Below, one piece after another: positions 44,457 to 52,852 of a DNA stretch of 64,000 nt. Numbering within the stretch: the first letter of the stretch is position 1; each line of letters begins with the position of its first letter. This stretch comes from Microbacterium sp. KUDC0406 (GTDB lineage: Bacteria > Actinomycetota > Actinomycetes > Actinomycetales > Microbacteriaceae). The DNA is taken from assembly GCF_021582875.1 (NCBI RefSeq), contig NZ_CP091138.1, positions 1,860,001-1,924,000 of the forward strand, read 5' to 3'. The translations under genes and the position numbers were made by a program. The notes beneath the pieces are model-generated. The model did not search any database. It was not told the DNA's origin and worked only from the letters and a program-made list of their open reading frames with translations.

Positions 44457-45839
44457 TCAGGCCTTGGACAGCCCGTAGATCGGGCTCTTCTCCTGCTCGG
44501 CCTCGAAGTCCGGGCCGAGCGGGATGCCGCTGCGGTCGCGCAGCAGCAGTGTAGCGGCGAGGCCGATCAGCGTCATGCCCGCGAGATACCAGGTGATGCC
44601 GACCGTGGAGCCGGTGTTCTGGAAGATCGCCTGAGCGATCAGCGGGGAGAACGCGCCGCCGAGGATCGCACCGATCGCGTACGAGATCGAGACGCCGGAG
44701 AACCGGATGGATGCCGGGAACAGCTCGGAGTACAGCGCCGCCTGCGGGCCGTAGGTGAAGCCGAGTCCGACCGTGAGGATGATCAGGGCCAGCGCGAGCG
44801 ACCAGACAGTGCCGGCGTTCGTCATCGGGAACAGCAGGAACACGCCGACGAGCTGCAGAATCCAGCCCAGGATGTAGGTGTTGCGACGCCCGATGCGGTC
44901 GCTCAGCCATCCGCCGAGCCAGGTGAACACCAGCCAGGTGACGCCCGAGAGGGCGACGACCCAGAACACCGGCGCGGTGTCGAGGGCGATCGGCCCCTTC
45001 GGGTCGGTGGCGTAGCGCTGCACGTAGCCACCGGTGGTCATGTAGCCGACGGCGTTGTTGCCCGCGAACACGAGTGCGGCGACGATCACGAGCAGGGCGT
45101 GCCGGCGGAACAGCTGCACGATCGGCATCCGCGTCTCCTCCTTGCGCTCGGCGATCTCGGTGAACACCGGGGACTCCTCCACGCGGCGGCGCACCCAGTA
45201 GCCGACGAGGATCAGCACGAACGAGAGCAGGAAGGGCACGCGCCATCCCCAGGCGAGGAAGGCATCGCCCGGCGCGATCTGCGCCATCAGCGCGAGCATC
45301 ATCGAGGCGAGCAGCAGACCGATCGGCACGCCGATCTGCGGGGAGGCGCCGAACACGCCGCGCTTCTTCTTCGGCGCGTGCTCGACCGCCATCAGCACCG
45401 CGCCGCCCCACTCGCCACCGGCCGAGATGCCCTGCACGATGCGCAGGAAGATCAGCAGGATCGGCGCCCACACGCCGATCACGGCGTGCGTGGGCAGCAG
45501 GCCGACCAGCGTGGTCGAGGCGCCCATCAGCAGCAGGGTGAGCACGAGCATCGGCCGCCGGCCGATCTTGTCGCCGAAGTGTCCGGCCAGGAAGGCGCCG
45601 AGCGGGCGGAACAGGAAGCTCACGCCGACGGTGAAGAACGACACGATCTGCGCGAAGTCCTCACCCATCGGCTGGAAGAAGAGCGTCGCGAAGACGGTGG
45701 CCGCGGCGAAGGCGTAGATGAAGAAGTCGTACCACTCGACGGTCGTTCCGACGACAGTGGCGAAGACGACGCGTCGCCTGTCGCCCGGGGATGCGATGGT
45801 GCCGGTCGGGGTGAACCCGTCCTGATCTGAGTCGCTCAT
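44457..45839 (-). CDS. MHS-family MFS transporter for aromatic or organic acids
   Basis: A 460-aa proton symporter of the metabolite:H+ symporter (MHS) family, twelve membrane segments. Family marks: TTVEWYDFFIYAFAAATVFA near the start, GHFGDKIGRRPMLVLTLL (loop 2-3 motif), RIVQGISAGGEWGGAVLMAV, and a repeated WLSDRIGRR motif in loop 8-9. ATG 45839 is preceded by GAAGGAGAG. It is divergent from the homoprotocatechuate operon (45961), so uptake of 3- or 4-hydroxyphenylacetate, homoprotocatechuate or a similar acid is the natural inference. Confidence 0.9.
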   Translation of the reverse strand: MSDSDQDGFTPTGTIASPGDRRRVVFATVVGTTVEWYDFFIYAFAAATVFATLFFQPMGEDFAQIVSFFTVGVSFLFRPLGAFLAGHFGDKIGRRPMLVLTLLLMGASTTLVGLLPTHAVIGVWAPILLIFLRIVQGISAGGEWGGAVLMAVEHAPKKKRGVFGASPQIGVPIGLLLASMMLALMAQIAPGDAFLAWGWRVPFLLSFVLILVGYWVRRRVEESPVFTEIAERKEETRMPIVQLFRRHALLVIVAALVFAGNNAVGYMTTGGYVQRYATDPKGPIALDTAPVFWVVALSGVTWLVFTWLGGWLSDRIGRRNTYILGWILQLVGVFLLFPMTNAGTVWSLALALIILTVGLGFTYGPQAALYSELFPASIRFSGVSISYAIGAILGGAFSPLIAQAIFQNTGSTVGITWYLAGMTLIGLAATLLLRDRSGIPLGPDFEAEQEKSPIYGLSKA

Positions 45840-45913
45840 TGTCTCTCCTTCGAGGGTGACGTCCTTGTCGCGGCCGCCGGGAATCCGGTGCTTGCCGCCG
45901 GGTATCAGGATGA

Positions 45914-45929
45914 TATACGATTTCGAATA
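45914..45929. promoter_or_regulatory. Imperfect palindrome in the transporter/hpa divergent promoter
   Basis: TATACGATTTCGAATA matches its own reverse complement at 12 of 16 positions, and lies 32 bp before the GTG of the FAH-RraA gene within the 121-bp divergent gap. GntR/FCD regulators often bind such AT-rich palindromes, and one is encoded as the second gene of the operon. Confidence 0.5.
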
Positions 45930-45960
45930 CGACGCACAAGAGCCGCGCAAGGAGGCGCCC

Positions 45961-47469
45961 GTGAGCCAGCCGATCCCCCAGCCGGGCAAGATCATCGCCA
46001 TCCACCTGAGCTATGCCTCGCGCGCCGATCAGCGCGGTCGGCGCCCGGCCGCACCCTCGTACTTCTTCAAGCCGACCTCTTCGATCGGCGCATCGGGCGG
46101 CGTCGTCGAGCGTCCCGCCGGCACCGAGCTGCTCGCCTTCGAGGGCGAGATCGCGCTGGTGATCGGCACCGCCGCCCGGCGGGTGTCCCTCGCAGACGCC
46201 TGGTCGCACGTCGGCTGGGTCACCGCCTCGAACGACCTCGGCTTGTACGACCTGCGCGCGAACGACAAGGGCTCGAACGTGCGCTCCAAGGGCGGTGACG
46301 GCTACACGCCGCTGGGCCCGGAGTACGTCGACGCCCGTGCCGTCGACCCGGAGGCGCTGCGCGTGCGCGCCTGGGTGAACGGCGAGCTGCGCCAGGACGA
46401 CACCTCGGCCGGCATGATCTTCCCCCTCGCCCAGCTCGTCGCAGACCTCTCGCAGCACTTCACGCTGCAGCCCGGCGACGTCATCCTCACCGGAACGCCG
46501 GCCGGATCGTCGGTGATCGTGCCCGGCGACGTGGTCGAGATCGAGGTGGATGCCCCGGATGCCGGAGTCTCGTCCGGCCGCCTGGTGACCACGGTGACCC
46601 AGGGCGAGGTCGCATTCGACGACTCGCTCGGGTCGATGCCCGCGGTCGACGACCTGCAGCGCACCGAGGCCTGGGGTTCCCGCGAGGAGGCCGGGCTGCC
46701 GCCGGCCTTTGAGCGAGCGACGGAGGAGCGAGACGAAACGCCTTCGACGACCGGGGAGTTGTCCCCCGAACTCCGGGCGAAGCTCGAACTGTCCCCCACG
46801 GCAGGGCTGTCCAGCCAGCTGCGCAAGCGCGGCCTGCACTCCTGCTTCATCGACGGCGTGAGCGCCAACCTCCCCGGCACGAAGATCGTCGGCACCGCCA
46901 AGACGCTGCGCTTCGTGCCCGCCCGCGAGGACCTGTTCAAGAGCCACGGCGGCGGCTACAACGCGCAGAAGCGCTGCTTCGACGCGATCCGTCCCGGTGA
47001 GATCGTCGTGATCGAGGCGCGCGGCGAGGCCGGAACCGGCACGCTCGGCGACATCCTCGCGCTGCGTGCGAAGACACTCGGCGCCGCCGGCGTCGTCACC
47101 GACGGCGGCGTGCGCGACTTCGACGCCGTCGCCGAGATCGGCCTGCCGGTCTTCTCGCAGGGCGCGCACCCCTCTGTGCTCGGCCGCCGGCATGTGCCGT
47201 GGGACGTCGACGTGACGATCGCCTGCGGCGGCGCGACCGTGCAGCCCGGCGACATCATCGTCGGCGACGGCGACGGCGTGATCGTCATCCCCGCGAACCT
47301 CGCCGAGGAGGTCGCAGACGCGGCCCTCGCACAGGAGGACGAGGATGCCTGGATCGCCGAGCAGGTCGCCGCCGGGCATCCGGTCGACGGTCTGTTCCCG
47401 ATGAACGCCGAATGGCGCGCGAAGTACGACCAGCGGGCCCCTTCGACGAGCTCAGGAACCCAGTCATGA
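45961..47469 (+). CDS. Fumarylacetoacetate hydrolase domain fused to RraA/HMG-aldolase domain (HpaG-like)
   Basis: A 502-aa two-domain enzyme. Residues ~10-225: FAH fold (IAIHLSYASRADQRGRRPAA, FEGEIALVIG with metal Glu residues, GWVTASNDLGLYDLR, DVILTGTPAGSSVIVPGDVV), suggesting the decarboxylase/isomerase step after ring cleavage and oxidation. Residues ~285-490: RraA/DlpA fold with VVTDGGVRDFDAV (the catalytic Arg-Asp of HMG/CHA aldolases) and LGDILALRAKTLGAAG. The linker (FERATEERDETPSTTG) is a DNA repeat in frame, and the C-terminus (PSTSSGTQS) is another. Typical HpaG has two FAH domains, so this fusion is unusual. GTG 45961 has AAGGAGG upstream. Confidence 0.85.
   Translation: MSQPIPQPGKIIAIHLSYASRADQRGRRPAAPSYFFKPTSSIGASGGVVERPAGTELLAFEGEIALVIGTAARRVSLADAWSHVGWVTASNDLGLYDLRANDKGSNVRSKGGDGYTPLGPEYVDARAVDPEALRVRAWVNGELRQDDTSAGMIFPLAQLVADLSQHFTLQPGDVILTGTPAGSSVIVPGDVVEIEVDAPDAGVSSGRLVTTVTQGEVAFDDSLGSMPAVDDLQRTEAWGSREEAGLPPAFERATEERDETPSTTGELSPELRAKLELSPTAGLSSQLRKRGLHSCFIDGVSANLPGTKIVGTAKTLRFVPAREDLFKSHGGGYNAQKRCFDAIRPGEIVVIEARGEAGTGTLGDILALRAKTLGAAGVVTDGGVRDFDAVAEIGLPVFSQGAHPSVLGRRHVPWDVDVTIACGGATVQPGDIIVGDGDGVIVIPANLAEEVADAALAQEDEDAWIAEQVAAGHPVDGLFPMNAEWRAKYDQRAPSTSSGTQS
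46708..46740. repeat. TTGAGCGAGCGA-GGAGCGAGACGAAACG copy in frame
   Basis: Encodes FERATEERDET between the FAH and RraA domains. It belongs to the same family as the array at 22499-22951, and is directly followed by CCTTCGACGA, the start of the second repeat family. Confidence 0.85.
47438..47462. repeat. CCCCTTCGACGAGCTCAGG copy at the 3' end of the FAH-RraA gene
   Basis: Encodes the final residues APSTSSGTQ and runs into the start codon region of the GntR gene (ATG 47466). Confidence 0.8.
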
Positions 47470-48161
47470 GCGTCCCCGCCCCGCCCACCAGTAAATCCGA
47501 GGCCGCGTACGCCTGGATCCGCGAGCGGATCGCCACCCACGCGTTCGGCCCCGGCTACCGGCTCGTGCTGGGCGCGATCGCCGAGGAGCTCGGCATGAGC
47601 GTGGTGCCGGTGCGCGAGGCCATCCGGCGACTCGAGGCCGAGGGCCTGGTGACCTTCGAGCGCAACGTCGGCGCGCGCGTCACCCTGGTCGACGAGAGCG
47701 AGTACGTGCACACCATGCAGACCCTCGGCCTCGTCGAGGGATCCGCCACCGCGCTCTCCGCACCGCTGCTGCTCGAGGACGATCTGGAGCGCGCCGAGGA
47801 GATCAACGGCCGGATGCGGCACCTGCTCGACCACTTCGACGCGCACGCCTTCACGGCGCTGAACCGCGACTTCCACTCCGTGCTCTACGAGCCCTGCCCC
47901 AACCCGCATCTGCTCGACCTCGTGCACCGCGGGTGGTCGCGGCTGTCCGGCATCCGCGACTCGACGTTCGCCTTCGTCCCGGGCCGCGCGCAGCACTCCG
48001 TCGACGAGCACGTCGAGATCCTGCAGCTGATCCGCACCGGCGCCGACCCGCTCGAGATCGAGCTGGCGGCGCGCAACCACCGCTGGCGCACCATGGACGC
48101 GTTCCTCGATGCCCGGCATCCGAAGACCGCCGCTTCGACAAGCTCAGCGACCCAGAGATGA
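47466..48161 (+). CDS. GntR-family regulator of the hpa operon
   Basis: A 231-aa GntR/FCD regulator. Residues ~10-75: winged helix (EAAYAWIRERIATHAFGPGY, LGMSVVPVREAIRRLEAEGL). Residues ~85-215: helical FCD effector domain with conserved Asp/His (LNRDFHSVLYEPCPNPHLLD, RAQHSVDEHVEILQLI). The last residues ASTSSATQR come from a third CTTCGACAAGCTCAG copy (48132-48154). ATG 47466 overlaps the FAH-RraA stop. It lies inside the operon, so autoregulation by a pathway intermediate is likely (inference). Confidence 0.9.
   Translation: MSVPAPPTSKSEAAYAWIRERIATHAFGPGYRLVLGAIAEELGMSVVPVREAIRRLEAEGLVTFERNVGARVTLVDESEYVHTMQTLGLVEGSATALSAPLLLEDDLERAEEINGRMRHLLDHFDAHAFTALNRDFHSVLYEPCPNPHLLDLVHRGWSRLSGIRDSTFAFVPGRAQHSVDEHVEILQLIRTGADPLEIELAARNHRWRTMDAFLDARHPKTAASTSSATQR
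48132..48154. repeat. CTTCGACAAGCTCAGCGACCC copy at the 3' end of the GntR gene
   Basis: Encodes STSSATQ at the C-terminus of the regulator. Together with the copy at 47438 it means two successive genes end in the same repeat. Confidence 0.8.
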
Positions 48162-49708
48162 GGATGATGATGACCGACGTGTACATCCCGGCCGACCTGC
48201 CGGACAAGATCCAGCACTACATCGACGGCGAGTTCGTCGACTCGATCGACGGCGACACCTTCGAGGTGCTGAACCCCGTCACGAACGAGACCTACGTCCA
48301 CGCCGCCGCCGGCAAGAAGGCCGACATCGAGCGCGCCGTCGACGCCGCGAAGCGTGCGTTCGACGAGGGCCCCTGGCCGCCGATGCTGCCGCGCGAGCGC
48401 TCTCGTGTGCTGCACCGCATCGCCGACATCGTCGAGTCGCGCGACGCGCGCCTGGCCGAGCTGGAGTCCTTCGACTCCGGCCTGCCGATCACGCAGGCGC
48501 TGGGACAGGCCCGGCGCGCCGCCGAGAACTTCCGCTTCTTCGCCGACCTGATCGTCGCCCAGGCCGACGACGCGTTCAAGGTGCCCGGCAAGCAGATGAA
48601 CTACGTCAACCGCAAGCCGATCGGCGTCGCGGGCCTGATCACGCCGTGGAACACGCCGTTCATGCTCGAGTCCTGGAAGCTCGGCCCTGCGCTGGCGACG
48701 GGCAACACCGTGGTGCTCAAGCCCGCCGAGTTCACGCCGCTGTCGGCGTCGCTGTGGGCCGGGATCTTCGAGGAGGCCGGCCTGCCGAAGGGCGTGTTCA
48801 ACCTCGTCAACGGACTGGGCGAGGACGCCGGTGACGCACTCGTGAAGCACCCGGACGTGCCGCTCATCTCGTTCACCGGCGAGAGCAGCACCGGCCAGCT
48901 GATCTTCGGCAACGCCGCACCGTTCCTCAAGGGCCTGTCGATGGAGCTCGGCGGCAAGAGCCCCGCCGTCGTGTTCGCCGACGCCGATCTCGACATCGCG
49001 ATCGACGCCTGTATCTTCGGCGTCTTCTCGCTCAACGGCGAGCGCTGCACCGCCGGTTCCCGCATCCTCGTGCAGCGCGACGTGTACGACGAGTTCGTCG
49101 AGCGCTACGCCGCCCAGGCGAAGCGCGTGAAGGTCGGCCACCCGCACGACCCGTCCACCGAGGTCGGCGCGCTGGTGCACCCCGAGCACTACGACAAGGT
49201 GATGAGCTACGTCGAGCTCGGCAAGTCCGAGGGACGTCTTGTGGCCGGCGGCGGTCGTCCGGAGGGCTTCCCGGACGGCAACTACGTCGCGCCGACCGTC
49301 TTCGCCGACGTGTCGCCCGATGCGCGCATCTTCCAGGAGGAGATCTTCGGGCCGGTCGTCGCGATCACCCCGTTCGACACCGAGGAGGAGGCGCTCGCCC
49401 TCGCGAACAACACGAAGTACGGGCTCGCCGCCTACATCTGGACCAACGACCTGAAGCGGGCGCACAACTTCGCCCAGTCGGTCGAGGCGGGAATGGTGTG
49501 GCTGAACTCGAACAACGTGCGCGACCTGCGCACTCCGTTCGGCGGGGTGAAGGCGTCCGGCCTCGGCCACGAGGGCGGCTACCGGTCGATCGACTTCTAC
49601 ACCGATCAGCAGAGCGTGCACATCACGCTCGGCGCACCGCACAATCCCACGTTCGGGAAGCAGACCCCGCCGGCCGCACCCGATCTGGACGACCCGGACC
49701 CCCGCTGA
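48158..49708 (+). CDS. hpaE: 5-carboxymethyl-2-hydroxymuconate semialdehyde dehydrogenase (HpaE-like)
   Basis: A 516-aa NAD-dependent aldehyde dehydrogenase. After extradiol cleavage of homoprotocatechuate it oxidises the semialdehyde to 5-carboxymethyl-2-hydroxymuconate. Seen: ITPWNTPFMLESWKLGPALA, VLKPAEFTPLSA, SFTGESSTGQLIFG, catalytic Glu in MELGGKSPAV, and catalytic Cys in FSLNGERCTAGSRI. The C-terminal TPFGGVKASGLGHEGG is typical. The start is uncertain between ATG 48158 (overlapping the GntR stop), 48167 and 48170; AGAGATGAGG would serve the later ones. Function is assigned from its position between regulator and dioxygenase. Confidence 0.9.
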   Translation: MRMMMTDVYIPADLPDKIQHYIDGEFVDSIDGDTFEVLNPVTNETYVHAAAGKKADIERAVDAAKRAFDEGPWPPMLPRERSRVLHRIADIVESRDARLAELESFDSGLPITQALGQARRAAENFRFFADLIVAQADDAFKVPGKQMNYVNRKPIGVAGLITPWNTPFMLESWKLGPALATGNTVVLKPAEFTPLSASLWAGIFEEAGLPKGVFNLVNGLGEDAGDALVKHPDVPLISFTGESSTGQLIFGNAAPFLKGLSMELGGKSPAVVFADADLDIAIDACIFGVFSLNGERCTAGSRILVQRDVYDEFVERYAAQAKRVKVGHPHDPSTEVGALVHPEHYDKVMSYVELGKSEGRLVAGGGRPEGFPDGNYVAPTVFADVSPDARIFQEEIFGPVVAITPFDTEEEALALANNTKYGLAAYIWTNDLKRAHNFAQSVEAGMVWLNSNNVRDLRTPFGGVKASGLGHEGGYRSIDFYTDQQSVHITLGAPHNPTFGKQTPPAAPDLDDPDPR

Positions 49709-49718
49709 CCCACCAACC

Positions 49719-49811
49719 GGTCGTTGAGCGAGTGACGAAGGAGCGAGATGAAACGCTCGCAGTCACCTGAGACGTTTCGTCTGGAGCGCAGGCTCCCTCG
49801 CTCAACGACCG
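49719..49811. repeat. Palindromic TTGAGCGAG...CTCAACGACC element
   Basis: GGTCGTTGAGCGAGTGACGA at one end and CTCGCTCAACGACC at the other, with GATGAAACG / GACGTTTCGTC inner pairing. It occupies nearly all of the 124-bp gap between hpaE and hpaD. A large hairpin in the middle of an operon could set the downstream mRNA level. Confidence 0.85.
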
Positions 49812-49832
49812 ACAGAGAGCAAGGACGCTGAC

Positions 49833-50969
49833 ATGACCAACCGTGAAGACATGACGCTGACCTCCTCCGGCTTCTACGTGAGCCAGGAGGCGCCGATCCA
49901 GACCGACAACCCCACGCCGACGCCGCAGAGCACCCCGCCGGACGTGCTGCGCTGCGCCTACATGGAGCTGGTGGTCACCGACCTCGCAGCATCCCGGCAG
50001 TTCTACGTCGACATCCTCGGCCTGTACGTGACCAGCGAGGACGACGGGGCGATCTACCTGCGCTCCACCGAGGAGTTCATCCATCACAACCTGGTGCTGC
50101 GCAAGGGCCCGGTCGCCGCCGTCGCCGCGTTCTCGTACCGGGTGCGCACTCCGGAGGACCTCGACCGCGCCGTCGAGTTCTACACCGAGCTCGGCTGCGA
50201 CGTCCGCCGCAACCCCGACGGCTTCGTCAAGGGCATCGGCGATTCGGTGCGCGTGGTCGACCCGCTCGGCTTCCCGTACGAGTTCTTCCACCAGACCGAG
50301 CACCAGGAGCGGATGTCGTGGCGATACGACCTGCACGTGCCCGGCGAGCTGGTGCGCCTCGATCACTTCAATCAGGTCACCCCCGACGTGCCCCGTGCGG
50401 TGAAGTTCATGCAGGACCTGGGCTTCCGCGTCACGGAGGACATCCAGGACGAGGAGGGCACCGTGTACGCCGCGTGGATGCGCCGCAAGCCTACGGTGCA
50501 CGACACTGCCATGACCGGTGGCGACGGCCCGCGGATGCACCACGTCTGCTTCGCGACGCACGAGAAGCACAACATCCTCGCGATCTGCGACAAGCTCGGC
50601 GCGCTGCGCCGCTCGGATGCGATCGAGCGGGGTCCGGGCCGGCACGGAGTGAGCAACGCGTTCTACCTGTACCTGCGCGACCCCGACGGGCACCGCGTCG
50701 AGGTGTACACGCAGGACTACTACACCGGCGACCCGGACAACCCCGTGATCACCTGGGACGTGCACGACAACCAGCGTCGTGACTGGTGGGGCAACCCTGT
50801 GGTGCCGTCCTGGTACACGGATGCTTCGCTGGTGCTCGACCTGGACGGCAACCCGCAGCCGGTGCACGCGCGCACCGACTCCAGCGAGATGGCCGTGACG
50901 ATCGGCGCCGACGGATTCAGCTACACCCGCGCGGATGAGCGCGAGGGAAAGCTCGGCAACCAGCTGTAA
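49833..50969 (+). CDS. hpaD: Homoprotocatechuate (3,4-dihydroxyphenylacetate) 2,3-dioxygenase
   Basis: A 378-aa type I extradiol dioxygenase, opening the ring of 3,4-dihydroxyphenylacetate with O2. It closely follows the Mn/Fe enzymes of Arthrobacter and Brevibacterium: VLRCAYMELVVTDLAASRQF, STEEFIHHNLVLRKGPVAAV, IGDSVRVVDPLGFPYEFF. Metal ligands are the His of LVRLDHFNQVTPD, the His of MHHVCFATHEKHN, and the Glu of HRVEVYTQDYYTGD. The C-terminal lid DNQRRDWWGNPVVPSWYT is conserved. ATG 49833 has AAGGA upstream. The N-terminal ~28 residues are longer than in the characterised proteins. Confidence 0.95.
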   Translation: MTNREDMTLTSSGFYVSQEAPIQTDNPTPTPQSTPPDVLRCAYMELVVTDLAASRQFYVDILGLYVTSEDDGAIYLRSTEEFIHHNLVLRKGPVAAVAAFSYRVRTPEDLDRAVEFYTELGCDVRRNPDGFVKGIGDSVRVVDPLGFPYEFFHQTEHQERMSWRYDLHVPGELVRLDHFNQVTPDVPRAVKFMQDLGFRVTEDIQDEEGTVYAAWMRRKPTVHDTAMTGGDGPRMHHVCFATHEKHNILAICDKLGALRRSDAIERGPGRHGVSNAFYLYLRDPDGHRVEVYTQDYYTGDPDNPVITWDVHDNQRRDWWGNPVVPSWYTDASLVLDLDGNPQPVHARTDSSEMAVTIGADGFSYTRADEREGKLGNQL

Positions 50970-50977
50970 CCGCACGG

Positions 50978-51164
50978 GCCGTTGAGCGAACGACGAAGGA
51001 GTGAGACGAAACGTTCTCAGCTCACGAGGAACGTCACGACGTTTCGTCTCTGCGTTTCGTCTCTGCGTTTCGTCTCTGCGTTTCGTCTCGCTGCGCTCGC
51101 TCAACGACCATCGCTCGCTCAACGACCACCGCTCGCGGGGCGACCATCGCTCGCTCAACGACCG
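50978..51164. repeat. Compound repeat: TTGAGCGAG element with 13-bp tandem core
   Basis: It begins GCCGTTGAGCGAACGACGAA and ends CTCGCTCAACGACCGA. Inside, GTTTCGTCTCTGC is repeated at 51041, 51054 and 51067, with a fourth partial copy. CGCTCGCTCAACGACCA is also repeated at the right side. It fills the hpaD-hpaH gap (50970-51181); no gene. Confidence 0.85.
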
Positions 51165-51181
51165 ACTCGAAGGAGACTCCG

Positions 51182-51967
51182 ATGCTGAACAACGAGACCA
51201 TCGCCGCCATCGCCGAGGAACTCGCCGAGGCGGAGCGCACGCGCGCGCTGATCCCGCGCATCACCGCGCGGTACCCGGATGCCACGATCGAGGACTCGTA
51301 CGCGATCCAGGGCGTCTGGCGCGACCGCCAGCTCGCCGCAGGCCGCCGGCTGGTCGGACGCAAGATCGGGCTGACGTCGAAGGCCATGCAGCAGGCGACC
51401 GGAATCACCGAGCCGGACTACGGCGTGATGTTCGACGACACCGTGTACGCCTCGGGCGCCGACATCCCGTTCGACGACTTCTCGAACGTGCGGATCGAGG
51501 TCGAACTGGCGTTCGTGCTGAAGGAGCCGCTGGCGGGTCCGGACTGCGCGCTCGACGATGCGCTGGCGGCGATCGACTACGCGGTCCCGGCGCTCGAGGT
51601 GCTGAACTCGCACATCGAGCTGGAGGGGCGCACCATCGTCGACACGATCAGTGACAATGCGGCGTACGGGGCGATGGTGCTGGGCGATGTGCGGATGCGG
51701 CCCGACGAGATCGACCTGCGCTGGGTGCCCGGCGTGCTCAGCCGCAACGGCGAGATCGAGGAGACCGGCGTCGCCGCCGGCGTGCTCGGCCATCCGGCCA
51801 CCGGTGTGGCCTGGCTGGCGAACAAGTTCCATCAGCACGGCGCGCGGCTCGAGGCCGGCGAGATCATTCTCGCGGGGTCGTTCACCCGGCCGATGTGGGT
51901 GTCGCGCGGCGACGAGGTGCTCTGCGACTACCGCGAGATGGGGACGATCGCCTGCCGCTTCGTATGA
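51182..51967 (+). CDS. hpaH: 2-oxohept-3-ene-1,7-dioate hydratase (HpaH)
   Basis: A 261-aa member of the FAH/MhpD hydratase family; it adds water to 2-oxohept-3-enedioate. [20 protein letters not shown] then [20 protein letters not shown] match HpaH. Metal ligands are the two glutamates of [11 protein letters not shown]; the C-terminus has [22 protein letters not shown] sequence and [18 protein letters not shown] 51182 has GAAGGAGA upstream. Placed between ring cleavage and the aldolase, as in the standard pathway. Confidence 0.93.
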   Translation: MLNNETIAAIAEELAEAERTRALIPRITARYPDATIEDSYAIQGVWRDRQLAAGRRLVGRKIGLTSKAMQQATGITEPDYGVMFDDTVYASGADIPFDDFSNVRIEVELAFVLKEPLAGPDCALDDALAAIDYAVPALEVLNSHIELEGRTIVDTISDNAAYGAMVLGDVRMRPDEIDLRWVPGVLSRNGEIEETGVAAGVLGHPATGVAWLANKFHQHGARLEAGEIILAGSFTRPMWVSRGDEVLCDYREMGTIACRFV

Positions 51968-52048
51968 ACCGCATCCGACTGGCGTAGCGTCGTGCTCATC
52001 ACCGGCTCGACCGCCCACCCGCCCGCACACGATTTCTCCGGAGCATCC

Positions 52049-52852
52049 ATGGCACTGCAGCTCGCCCCTTCCTTCCGCGCCAGGCTCGCCGAGAGCGATC
52101 GCGCCCTCGTAGGCATGTGGGCGTGTTCCGGCTCGCCGCTGGTCACCGAGGTCGCCGCCGGCTCCGGCCTGGACTGGCTGCTCATCGACATGGAGCACTC
52201 CGCCAACACCCTGGACTCCGTGCTCGTGCAGCTGCAGGTCACGGCCGCCTACCCGATCACGCCGATCGTGCGGGCGCCGTTCAACGATGTCGTCGCCATC
52301 AAGCAGATCCTCGATCTCGGTGCGCAGAACGTGCTCGTTCCGATGGTGTCGTCCGCTGATGAGGCGCGCAGCGCGGTGCGCGCGGTGCGGTACCCGCCCG
52401 CCGGCGTGCGCGGTGTGGGCAGCGCGCTCGCGCGCAGCGCCCGCTGGAACCGCGTCGACGGCTACCTGCAGGATGCCGCGGAGCACACGTCCCTGATCGT
52501 GCAGATCGAGACCGCCGCCGGCGTGGATGCGGCCGCGGAGATCGCCGCCGTCGACGGCGTCGACGCCGTGTTCGTGGGACCCAGCGACCTGGCCGCATCG
52601 ATGGGTCATCTCGGACAGCAGACGCATCCGGAGGTGCTCGAGGCGGTCGCCCGCGCCTTCGCCGCGGTGCAGGACGCCGGGAAGCCGGTCGGCGTGAACG
52701 CCTTCGACCCGGTCGCTGCCGAGGAGTACATCGCACACGGCACGGACTTCATCGCGGTGGGCGCGGATGTCGCGCTGCTCGCCCGTGCGTCCGAGGCTCT
52801 GACGACGCGTTTCATCCCGGCATCCGACGGCGCGCAGCGCGCGAGCTACTGA
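52049..52852 (+). CDS. hpaI: 4-hydroxy-2-oxoheptanedioate aldolase (HpaI/HpcH)
   Basis: A 267-aa class II pyruvate aldolase; it splits 4-hydroxy-2-oxoheptanedioate into pyruvate and succinic semialdehyde, ending the pathway. Family motifs: WLLIDMEHSANTLDSVLVQL (catalytic His), PIVRAPFNDVVAIKQILDLG (Arg), NVLVPMVSSADEARSAV, metal Glu in LIVQIETAAGV, and metal Asp in FVGPSDLAASMG. Start ATG 52049 with TCCGGAG upstream. It is 81 bp after hpaH. Its last 7 bases overlap the 3' end of the convergent DUF916 gene. Confidence 0.94.
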   Translation: MALQLAPSFRARLAESDRALVGMWACSGSPLVTEVAAGSGLDWLLIDMEHSANTLDSVLVQLQVTAAYPITPIVRAPFNDVVAIKQILDLGAQNVLVPMVSSADEARSAVRAVRYPPAGVRGVGSALARSARWNRVDGYLQDAAEHTSLIVQIETAAGVDAAAEIAAVDGVDAVFVGPSDLAASMGHLGQQTHPEVLEAVARAFAAVQDAGKPVGVNAFDPVAAEEYIAHGTDFIAVGADVALLARASEALTTRFIPASDGAQRASY

